This document shows, piece after piece, positions 35,640 through 45,555 of a stretch of DNA of 64,000 bases. Under the pieces are notes generated by a model that was not told the origin of the DNA, did no database searches, and worked only from the letters and a program-made list of their open reading frames with translations. Positions within the stretch are counted from its first letter, which is position 1, and each line of letters begins with the position of its first letter. The translations under genes and the position numbers were made by a program. Source of the stretch: Anas platyrhynchos (taxonomy: Eukaryota; Chordata; Aves; Anseriformes; Anatidae); contig NC_092621.1 in the NCBI RefSeq assembly GCF_047663525.1, positions 77,552,501 through 77,616,500 of the forward strand. The letters run 5' to 3'.

Positions 35640-38120
35640 CCCCAAACAAAGACTCTGTCAATTTTAATCAGAATGTGTAAATATCTTGGACTACCAGAAA
35701 ACGGTCACTTCAGCAAATTAAAGAATTCTCTCAAAATACAACGGCTCAGCTCTGCACAGGTAGCTTGGAATTTAAATGATTTTTACTTCCAGCTTGCTGG
35801 TGCTTTCAAGAAATTGTTGTCATGGTCTGTTGCTCAGATCCTCCTTGTCTCAGTCCTTCTCTTTAATGGTACAGGCACATGTGATCAGACCGAAAGGCTC
35901 TGCCCATGGGTGATGGCAGATGCAGAGGGAGGAAGAAGAGTGGGGAAATGCAGTCATCAACTTGCAGATAGGGCCCTCATATTTAGCACCCTTCTGTGGA
36001 TTTCTCTTTCTTGAATTGGTCCAGTGATTTCTGAATTCACTATGGAGCATTAGTTTCCAATGATGCTTCAAAATGCTATTGCATTTTAAACAACAGGACA
36101 GAGAGTACACACTGCCATGATAGATTGCTAATGAACAGAAAATAGCAGGCATATGATACTCCACTCTAGCTAGGAGAACAGGATATTTTACCCTCAGTAA
36201 ATTCTTTAACTGCTGTGCCAAAATGACTCAAAATATTAGATGCAGAGTTTTGTGCCATCTGATCATTTCATCTTCTTAACTATAAACAAGTGCAGAGATA
36301 AAGAAATTTATAAACTGCAAAACCATTCCATAAACATTACAAGCCTTTTGAGAATCAGCTACGTGTCACATGTTGGTGCAATATTTCAAATAAATGCTTT
36401 ATAAATGGAAAAAAAGGACAAGCCAGTCATTTTAGTAATATACATAAAAATAACACATATTTAAAAATCAAATGTTCTTGCATAATAAAATTATATCTAG
36501 GATCTTCAATCACAGGAGTTCTAATTAAAACTCTGTAGTTTTCCTGCATTGCAGTCTATCACATTCAGGGGTTTTATGCATATTAATATCCTGGGGCTAT
36601 CAATTAAAAAAAAAAATTACCTCATGTGAACTTAAATGCATTATTTTTTCCTTTAAGACACCTCTCACAGCTTCTCTTCTCTGTAACAGAAACAGATTTT
36701 CCTGTAATTTTTCTTTCTGTAAGTTGCATTCAAACATAGTAGTATAATCAGGTCAGTCTGTTGCAAATATATCACAGTCCATATCTTTTTACTGTATAGT
36801 TTAATCATTTTGAAAATTGTTTTCCATTCATTCAACACCAGTGCTTGAACCTAACTTTTTTCTGTAACTCCAACTGTTGATAACAAATAAAATTAAGAGT
36901 TTAAAGTATGAATGAATTTTTGACTTGAAAAGGGATGTTTTACAGCTCATTATAGCCTGGAGATAAAAGAGAAAAGTGAGAACAGGAATACAGAAATAAA
37001 CAGCAGTGAAAAAAAATGTGATTCTTGTCTCAATCTACATCCATGAAGTACATTCTCGAGAGGAAGAAAAACATAACAAACTAAAGAATTAGCAAACTGG
37101 CCATAAATTTAGCTTAATAATTTGGAAACGGTTGCTGAGTGGTGTAGGCTGCTAGAACAGCCTTCTGGGAAACATAAAATAATAGCTAACATGAAGATAC
37201 CTTTAAGGTGTATACTCTGTAAGTGCTGGCTGGGCTGACGTACAAAGAACTTGATGATGTATCTGGGCTCATAACTAAGTGCAGGAAAGCATTTTGTCTG
37301 TCTGTTGCTTTATTTACTGCAGGTACAAAAGCTACTTCCTGGCCAGACAAGGTGCTAGCCTGAGTGCTTGAGGTGCTCCCAATTTAGGCTCCAGGCTCTC
37401 TGAGAGGCTTGACCCCCAGAGGCAGGCACCTGGGTACTACCTGTGGTGTGGGCAGAGTTACCTGCTGGCCCATACCAGGGGCTCTGTCAAATTGCCATCA
37501 GCTGCCTCACACCTCCAAGGGGAGTTGGCATGCTTTTCAGAAATTCCATTCTCTCCTTCACATTTCAGAAAGCAACCTGGCTACATTCAGAAATAGCAGT
37601 TTTGGTGCTGAGGAAATTTCAATTCCAACACAATTCAGGCTCCAGTTTATAGCTTACAGAGTTTGGACAATACAGACCAAGCCAGCAGCACCTACCTCTC
37701 CTAGTGAGGCTTCCAGAGGAAATCTTTTGGGCTGCAGAAGACTTGAGGAAGCTCACTCCCTGTGTTGGCTGTTTTGCACTCACTGTCAATCATCTTCTGC
37801 TTCTGGAAACATAAAATTTGAAAGAAAGCACTTGTCTCTACTGTAAAGGTGTTTCAACATCAAGAATTTTTAATGCTGTGTAATGAGACAGACTGGAGAA
37901 CTTTGCTTACCTTTATGTGCAAAAGAAAAATCAAAAGCAGAGCTCTAGGCATTAGCTGTTGATGAAAACTTCCTCATAGTTCAGTAGAGGTACTTCTTAT
38001 TTTCTTTGCACCTGAAAAAAATGAGCTTAGATGTGAAGTAATGGACTTCTTCCAATAAACAGACTTCTGAATTCTTGAAGTTAACTGTCTTAAACTGAAG
38101 AATCAAATTTTGGGGTTTGC

Positions 38121-38144
38121 TTTGTTTTGTTTTGTTTTGTTTTG
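38121..38144. repeat. (GTTTT)n microsatellite with G-run
   Basis: Four to five TTTTG units followed by a G8-9 run at 38144-38152. Confidence 0.93.
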
Positions 38145-39197
38145 GGGGGGGGAGGGAAGACTTCTTTCTATTCATTAATTAATTATCACTTTGGTGTGGA
38201 AGCAGAAAGGGAAAATAGCATTACCTAATCCTGACAGCAGGAAGAGAAAGAATTTAGGTTGAACATTGGCAAATATATCGTAAGATGTGCTTACAATACA
38301 GTGACCCATTTAGATGCTTCGTTTCACAACAGGCTTAACTACTTCCTTTGCTTATGCTAGTGTTTGCATTCTCAGACAATAATGACAGCAGAATGTGTTT
38401 TTTTGTGTGTGCGTGTGTGGTTTTTTGTTTTGTGGTTTTTGTTTTTGTTTTTCATTAAGATCAGTTAAAAACTTCACAAATAACCCTGCAGAGTGCTTTC
38501 AGCATTTAGGAAAATCTATCGAGCAAAGGTATTGTATTATATCTGTTAGCCTAAGTGACTTGAAAGCTGGCTTAGCTCCGGAAGCCCTGACCCCTCTCTC
38601 AGCAGCATCAGTATGCACCATTTCATCAGCCTCAAGTGCTTGTTATCTACAGCCATGTTCAAAATGCCTGTTAGAATACAGCAAAAACATTGCTGGTTTT
38701 CTCTTCAGATGATGGGGACTGTGAAGGACCATTATCAGGAAAGGATGAGATTCACCTAAAGAGACATTTTTAACACACAGTGCACGTTGACAAGTGTGAC
38801 TTCTCTAACAAGTAAAAAAGAGGTGACTAATGGAATATGTATCTCTTCATAGGTGATAAAGACTGCAAATAACAATTCATATTTAGAGTCATAATGGAGA
38901 ATACACAGGTAGCAGCTACCAGCATGGTGTGTAGGCAGAACAAAGTTCTTCAGTTTCTCCAAGTAAAATGCCTAGTTACAGCAAGTACATTCCTTCTGTG
39001 TTTAATGGTCCTCATACATCATTTGAGAAAGGACTGGATTATTTAGAGCTGCAAAATATCTACATTTTATTTGTCTAGAATTATGTGCACTTATATATAG
39101 AAATTATCACATTTTTAAGAAATGCGTTTAAGTGGTTATAGAAAAAAATAACTCATGAAAGGATCACTGGTTTACTGCAATGAAACAAGGAAAACGA

Positions 39198-39224
39198 ACA
39201 AACAAACAAACAAACAAAAAAAAC
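39198..39224. repeat. (AAAC)n microsatellite
   Basis: About six AAAC units ending in a short A-run. Confidence 0.93.
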
Positions 39225-39289
39225 ATGTGGCGCTTCACCATCAAGGTGCCTGCCAAGATCCTTTTTGATTTCCTTCCCTCAGCAGGACA

Positions 39290-39605
39290 GGGGGGGAAAT
39301 ATGAAAAAAAAAAAAAAACTCACGGGTTGAGATAAGGACAGAAAGATTGCTCATTTATTACCATCACGGGCAAAACAGATTAAGAATGAGGAATGTTAAC
39401 AAGATTTATTGCCAATGAGTAAGAGTAGGATAGCTAGAACTAAAAGCAAACTAGAAACTTCTCCCCTGCACCCCCTTCTTTACAGACTCAACTTCAATTT
39501 CAATTCTCTACTTCCCCCTCCCCACCTGCGAGCAGTGCAGGGGAAGGGGGACTGGGGGCTGCGGTCAGGGTCAGTCCCTGACGCTTTGTCTCCACTAGGT
39601 TAGCA
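39290..39605. mobile_element. Avian ERV LTR, first block
   Basis: After an A15 run it contains actcacgggttgagataagg, then ccatcacgggcaaaacagat, then a C-rich block (cttccccctccccacctgcg) and ggtcagtccctgacgctttg. The 12-mer gggttgagataa at 39324-39335 also occurs in the ERVL-like LTR (35183-35194). From recall this is the beginning, in this orientation, of an avian LTR family whose further part is the block at 39850-40345. The left limit is uncertain; exact boundaries and target duplications were not found. Confidence 0.65.
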
Positions 39606-39849
39606 ACATATCAAGAGATGATTACATGAGCTTTGCAGCAGGGTCTTTGAACAAAAGAGGCAACTGAGATGCAGAAGGAGAGAAGGGGAGGGGGTTCTCT
39701 TTTTTGTTACATTAAGAAAAAGAATTTTCATAGTGTCTAGCCAAGTACTATACAGCTCCTTACTTCAGCAGGAAGCTTTTGCAACTCCTGCTCCTCAAAC
39801 AGAACTCCTTGTTTTTATAATACAAAAGACAATGAACAAACATTTATTG
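39606..39849. other. Sequence between two LTR blocks
   Basis: About 245 bases of unassigned sequence between two blocks that seem to belong to one LTR family. It may be an insertion, a diverged part of the element, or flanking DNA between two fragments. Confidence 0.4.
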
Positions 39850-40345
39850 TGTATTACAGGCTGCAGCTCCAGCCCGGGGCCTGCTCCTGCGGGGGCTCTC
39901 CATGGGCCGCAGCCTCCTCCAGGCCACATCCACCTGCTCCACCGGGGGCTCCTCCACCCATGGGGGGGGCTTCAGCATGGAGATCTGCTCCATGGGGGAC
40001 CCATGGGCTGCAGGGGGACAGCCTGCTCCACCAGGGGCCTCTCCCTGCACAGCCCGCAGGGGACCTGCTGCTGCCTGCCTGCCTGCAGCACCTCCTGCCC
40101 TCCTGCTGCACTCACCTGGGGGCTGCAGGGCTGCTTCTCACTTCTCACTCTCCCAGCTGTTGTTTTGCAGCAGTTTTTTTGTTTTGTTTTGTTTTCCCTT
40201 TCTTAGATCTGTTCTCACAGAGGTGCAAACAACATTGTTTATCAGCTCAGCTCTGGGCAGCAGCAGTTCCCTTTGGAGCCAGCTGAAACTGGCCCTTACC
40301 TAACATGGGGCAGCTGCTGGATTCCTCTCACAGCGGTTCATTTTG
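39850..40345. mobile_element. Avian ERV LTR, second block
   Basis: GC-rich and clearly unlike the surrounding DNA. It is built from degenerate units such as gcctgctcc, ccatgggctgcagggg and tctgctccatggg, followed by ctgcactcacctgggggctg, a GTTTT patch and ttggagccagctgaaactgg. All + frames are open here because of composition, so the open frames of 133-157 codons are not genes. An inverted copy of its right half lies at 60860-61170. From recall it belongs to a family of avian endogenous retrovirus LTRs; the family name was not verified. Confidence 0.75.
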
Positions 40346-40734
40346 AGCTTCCTCTTGTTATGTATTCTGGGGACATTCAAGGTGATTACAAGCATACATC
40401 AGACCCACAAAGAAGTCTTCACAACTGAAACTTTTGAAAAGATAAATAGGTCATCTTCTTTTTTATTTTCCTCTAATCCTGAAAATACTGTGATTGTTTG
40501 ATTATTAAGGAGTCAAAATGTTTGTAAAGATGTCCTTCAAGCACCTTTGCTGCTAAATTCAATGCTTCTGGAGTAAAAGATATAACATATAAAAATGGCA
40601 CTGTCACAGATGTTAGAATTGGTTACCGTATGATAATAAGCTTCTCTGCTATGCATGTGTAACAAATTTGGAAATAAGTCTTCTGGCAGTTTTTAAATAA
40701 TAACAATAACAATAACAATAACAATAACAATAAC

Positions 40735-40773
<39 letters not shown>

Positions 40774-41889
40774 GTACCCTGGGTACCATGACGTGCTAAC
40801 AATGGCTTCTGCCTGGGACAGGAAATACCACTACTCAGAGGTGGAGAAAAGAGCAGTATTCTTCCTTAGCTTCCTTTTTAATGAGGACTTCCTTCAGGAC
40901 TATATTATCATCAGGACACTTGAGGGAGTGCTGCTCTTTGTAGATGTTTCCAGTGGGCTGAGCACAACAGAGCCCCCATGGACGCAAGCCACTGGGGCAC
41001 ATCAGGCCCCTGGTGCTAGCTGCTGAGTAGGTCAAGTGTCTGTCTTATCCAGCCTGGTTTGTGTGAGGTGTGTGTATTCGCTAGCAAACTTTAAGCTGGA
41101 CTACCTGTCATGTAGCAGGGTCCATGTGCAGTATGAGGGACCATGCTCACTCCTTGCTCTTTATGTCATTTAATAACCTTCACTAGCTGTATCAACCTCA
41201 ATAAACCCAAGAGGGAAGCAGTTCAAATAGTTTGTTTCTCGGGGTATCAAAGTAATGCAAGCAGATGCAGTCATTGTTTCAGAGTTTTCAATGCACAAAG
41301 ACTTGGTCTCTCCTCCTGAATTCCATTAATGCTTTCCACAAAAGCTTATTCCTCTGAATCCACCATAGTATGTATAAAGTGACAGAAGTCCTGCCATGTT
41401 CCCTGTGATTGTAAAGGTCTGAAGATGGAGAAAAATGTTTTTAGCACAAGGTACTTCTGCCAAGCTCTTCATAGCTCTGAGTTACAGGCATCATTGTCAA
41501 AAGACAAGGTTTTGCCAGGTGGGTACAGAAGATTGCTCTGTCTATAGAAATCTTTAAAAAAAAAAACATCATTCATCTCCAGTGAAGCTTTCCAGTTTTC
41601 TCTTCTTCAGAGCACAGCTATCTGCATTCAAAACCATTTTGTAGGGATAATCAGAGGTGCATGTTTGCTCAGACAACTCATTCAGTGGGGATTTGAAAAT
41701 GCAAAGTAATGCAGCATGCTTGATGTTCTTTGGCAAGCTCAGATAAACATGCTTCACTGAAGATATTTCTCATTTGAGCGTGGTCGTCACTGAGGAATTG
41801 TCCCGTGGCTTTCTTGTTAAAACTTTTATTCATCCTAGCAAAGAGAGGCAATTTTGGCCAAACACCAAGGATCGTGATCAGCAATACCA
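40346..41889. other. Unique sequence with a compound microsatellite
   Basis: No gene recognised. (AATAAC)n(AAT)n lies at 40697-40770, directly followed by a small palindrome ggtaccctgggtacc (40773-40787). The 85-codon frame at 40769-41026 resembles nothing known. Confidence 0.55.
40697..40770. repeat. Compound (AATAAC)n(AAT)n microsatellite
   Basis: Six AATAAC units followed by about eleven AAT units. Confidence 0.97.
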
Positions 41890-42510
41890 AATCTGGTTGG
41901 ATGCCAGTAACTAGCAATGTAGGCCTGTGGTCAATAATGGGTCCAGTCCTGTATATCATCTTCATTAATGATCTGAAAGATGGAGCAGTGTACCCTTCAG
42001 CAGAGACTGCTGAACTAGGAGGAAGAGACTGATACATCAGAAGGTCATACTGCCACCCAAAGGGACCTGGACAGGCTGAAGAAATGGGTTTACTGGAAGC
42101 TCGTGAAGTTCAACATGAAGAACTGTGAAGTCCTGCTCATGAGAGGAATAACCACAAGTGCATGCTGAAGGCTGGCAAGCTGGAAGGCAGTTTGGCGGAA
42201 AAGAACCTCGGTGTTTTGGTGGACACCAAATGAAAATGAGCCATCAATGTGTCCATGCCACAAATAAGGCTATCAGTATCTTGGGCTGCATTAGAGGGAG
42301 TGCTGCCAGCGGGTGAATGGAGGTGATCTGTCCCCTCAATTTAGCAGTGGTGATGCCCAGCACAGTGTACCATGTCCAGTGATGGGCTCCCCAGTACAAG
42401 AGAGACATGCCGGTATTGAGGCTGCAGGGGGCTTGCTTAAGCAGGAGGTTTTACCAGGTGACCTCCAGAAGTCCTTCCCAACCTCAACCGTGCTGTGGTT
42501 CTTTGATTAG
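41890..42510 (+). mobile_element. CR1 LINE 3' fragment (ORF2 C-terminal part)
   Basis: Plus-sense CR1. The first part encodes the reverse transcriptase signature region in pieces: a LGP-like box read as IMGPVLY, then IFINDLKDGA (about residues 45-60 of the local frame). Then come ctggacaggctgaagaaatg, gaagttcaacatgaagaact, tcttgggctgcattagaggg, agtgatgggctccccagtac and a 3' end near gtccttcccaacctcaaccg. The catalytic aspartate motif that should follow is lost by frameshift or mutation. It is about 620 bp and cannot encode an active enzyme. Confidence 0.92.
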
Positions 42511-43929
42511 GTCCATACTTACATAGAGAAAATAATTTTTAGTGAGAACTGCTTCAGTCACTGAGTGAGAATGACTGAATTGCATCATTGTAATTCCCTC
42601 CTGTCTTTCATCACTGTTTGGAAATAGACTTCTCAGTCTTCATTACAGAATTCTGGTCACTAAACTTACAAAGCAACTGGTAGAATCTGTGGTATGTCTG
42701 TATCACTTAGCTTATGAGGGTGACAAAGAGCAAATATAATGCCAGGCAATATTGTGCAATAAGACTCCAAGGAGTCGGAACTGTTGAAGTAATGTAGAAG
42801 TTCAAAATGAGTTAACACTGAATATTTGCTGAGCTGGATAGCGGGAAAAAAAAAATGGACTGTCAGTGGGTTTCACTCATTTTGATGAAAGGGAAAGAGA
42901 ACAGCAGAATATAGTAACATTCAGTTTGGTTCAGTTTTTCTGTATGGCAGGATGATGAGTCTCCAAGGGTTACAGAACTTCACATATATCACAACTGGAG
43001 CCATTGCACTTGGATACTACCAAGTATTTCTCTATTTTTTAAGAAATCACTTGCTTTATGATTAAAAAAAAAAAAAAAAAGGAGGTGGGAGAGAGGTTCT
43101 TTGCATATCTAGAAAAATGTCACACACAAATATTTTCTTGGTATTCACACATAATAGCAGCCACACCACTTTCAAACTACTTATTACCTGGAGTTTTGAC
43201 AGTTAATTTTTAGATATTTCAGATCAGATCATCAGATCAGATGGCTATGCACATTTTTCTAGAAAAACAGGGGAAAAAAAAAAAAAGTATTGCTATCTCT
43301 TCAACTAATTAATTACATTATAATAATGGTATTCAGCTGCTAATTAGTTCCACAAGAGGAAATGGCTGACATGGCAATATGCTTTTAAAATTCATTGAAT
43401 TTGCAAGATAATAAATGATTAGCTTTTTCTCCCTCACTAACAGAAGAGCAATAGGAAGTTAAAACTTACTCTTTGGAAAGGTATAGATTCCTAAATCCAA
43501 TCTTATGAGTCTCACAGTGCACTGTATAAGCAAATCCAGATAGGAGCAGTCCGTGTCTACAAAGAAGCAGCATTTGAGATCTGTCTTTACAAGAGTCAGA
43601 AAGGAAAGTGTCTATGACAAACCAGAAAGGATCTGAAGCTAGTTTCAAAGCAGAGGCAACCACTCTAACATTACATGTCTCATTGAGAAGTTAGAGAAGT
43701 TAGTCTAGTGTAAACACTATGTAGATGTGACTGAGCCCTGCTCTTTGACCTACTCCATGGCATATCAACCAAATGACTGCAAAGTCTCACTAGATAATGC
43801 CCATTTAGAGACAGAGGAAAGAAAGAATCCTCATTTTCTACAGAGGAAAGAAAGAATCAGGCTTTAAAATGAAGAAATATAATGAAATAGTGAAATATTT
43901 ACTAATGCAATCCATAATGTAATGGCAAT
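42511..43929. other. Unique sequence, no gene recognised
   Basis: Contains A17 at 43064-43080, a shorter A-run near 43273-43286, and a 19-base direct repeat (acagaggaaagaaagaatc at about 43811 and 43839). No exon was recognised. Confidence 0.55.
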
Positions 43930-45360
43930 TCCATTGTGTCACGAGTCAAGCAAGCAGGGCAGAAGACCAGCCTGGCTGAACAGGGAACACCTCCTGAAAC
44001 TAGGGCAGAAAAATAAAATGTATGATCTTTGGAAACAAGGTCAGGCTTCACAGAGAGAGTGCAGTTCACATTTGCAGGGAGAAAACAAGAAGAAAACAAA
44101 GCTCAGCCTGAGATGACAGTGGCCAGTGTGGTGTCAGAAAATAAAAAAGGCTTTCCTTGCTGACTGGAAACTAGCCGATGTTATACTGATCTACAAGAAG
44201 GGCACAAGACAAGACCTAGGAAGACCACGGTACCTGGAAAACTTATGGTGAAGATTATTTTGGATATTACTGAAAGGCACTTAAAGAACAAAGCTGTTAT
44301 CAGGCACAGTCAACATGGGTTCATGAAGGGAAAGTCCTGTCTTAATAAATGGGGGTGGTTGACAGTCACTAGAGGTGTGGGCCAGGGCTCAATTCTTGGA
44401 CCAATTTGTTCAATATTTTCATCAATGATCATTGCAGGAACTGAATGTATCCTTAGCAATTTTCCTTATGATAATAAACTGGGAGGTGCTGTTGACCCTC
44501 TGGAGGTCACAAGGATGAGAGGTCTTACAGAGGGAACTAGATTGATTGGTGCAATGGCATGAAGTTCAACAATAGAAAAACTGAATTCTGCACTTGGGAT
44601 GCAGCAATTCAGGACATATACAGATTGGAACATAAGTGGCTCGAGAGCAACCATGCAGAAAGGGACTGAGAGGTGCTGGTTGACAGCAGGCTTGATGTGA
44701 GCCAGTAGTGTGCCCTGGGAGCCCAGAGAGCAAACAGCATTTTGGGGTGCATTAAACACAGCATAGCCAGCTGTTCAAAAGAGGTGATTTTCCCACCATG
44801 TTTAGCAATGATGTGGCCTCACCTTGAATATTTTATGGAGTTCTGGGCTCTACAATATGAAAAGGACGCTAAAATACTTGAAAGCATCCACAGGAGGGCA
44901 AAAAAGCTGGTAAAAGGGCTGTAGGGTATGTCCTATAAGGAGAGGCTGAGGACACCTGGGTTGTCTAACTGTGAGACAAGGAGGTCTCAGAGGCAACCTC
45001 ATTGCTCTCTGCAACTCCCTAAGGAGGGACAATGGAGAGGGAAGTGCTGGTCTCTGTTCTTTGCTCACCAATGACAGAATGCACGGGAACAAAGCTGTGC
45101 CAGGGGAAGGTTCAGACTGTAGAGCAGGAAAAAATCTATTTACTGTTAGGTTGGTCAAACTCTGGGACAGGCTTCCTAGCGAAGTGGTTAATGCTTCACG
45201 CCTGTCATTGTTCAAAAGGCATTTCAATAATGCCCTTTAATAATATGCTTTAGCTTTTTGTTAACCCTGAAGTAGTCAGGCAGTTGGACATGATAATTTT
45301 TGAAGGTCACTTCTAACTGAATTATTTTGTTCTGTTCTGTTCTTTTCTGTTCTGTTCTAC
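43930..45360 (+). mobile_element. CR1 LINE, longest copy, internally deleted
   Basis: Plus-sense CR1 of about 1.4 kb. It starts in the ORF2 linker (RPAWLNREHLLKL, KMYDLWKQGQ near 43960-44045), jumps to the early reverse transcriptase region (DWKLADVIL, YKKGTRQ near 44160-44210), then QHGFMKGKSCL near 44310, then jumps again to TRGVGQGSILGP near 44370. The catalytic FADD box appears only as a degraded NFPYDNKLGG near 44460. The C-terminal part and 3' end continue to about 45310 (gttggacatgataatttttg), and the tail has drifted into TTCTG repeats (45316-45357). Two internal deletions and many stops make it inactive. An LTR fragment follows immediately. Confidence 0.93.
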
Positions 45361-45371
45361 CTATCTTCTGT

Positions 45372-45555
45372 CGCAGTTCCTCACTGGTGGGGCAGCACGA
45401 GAAGAAGAAAAGTCCTTGACTCAGTGTAAGCACTGCTCTGCAACAACTAAAAATATCAGTAAGTCACCACAAATGTTTTCATCAAAAATCAAAAATGCAG
45501 AATCATGCAAGCCTCTGTCAAGAAAATTAACTCTATCCCAGCCAAAACCATGACA
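45372..45555 (-). mobile_element. ERVL-like LTR fragment
   Basis: Its + strand has aaaagtccttgactcagtgt, then taagcactgctctgcaacaa, and ends aagaaaattaactctatccc followed by agccaaaaccatgaca at 45555. This is the same terminal block as the LTR at 34881-35639. Only the U3 start (in minus sense) remains; the element is cut at the CR1 side near 45372. No target duplication can be tested because the other end is absent. Confidence 0.85.

Larger units (their letters stand above)
35645..39289. other. Unique sequence, no gene recognised
   Basis: No mobile element recognised. The stretch 37200-37850 is less AT-rich and carries a 145-codon + frame at 37409-37846 with no domain, signal peptide or known family. 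A GTTTT repeat at 38121-38144 ends in a G-run, and (AAAC)n lies at 39198-39224. Block 36540-36610 has POU/homeodomain-like motifs (see findings). Confidence 0.5.

Noticed and set aside
37409..37846. 145-codon + strand frame
   Set aside because: No recognisable domain or family and no splice or promoter context. A second overlapping frame is also open, which fits chance in less AT-rich DNA.
39733..40303. Several overlapping frames of 68-157 codons on both strands
   Set aside because: They lie in the GC-rich LTR block, where stops are rare in all frames; the same pattern recurs in the inverted LTR copy at 60.9-61.2 kb.
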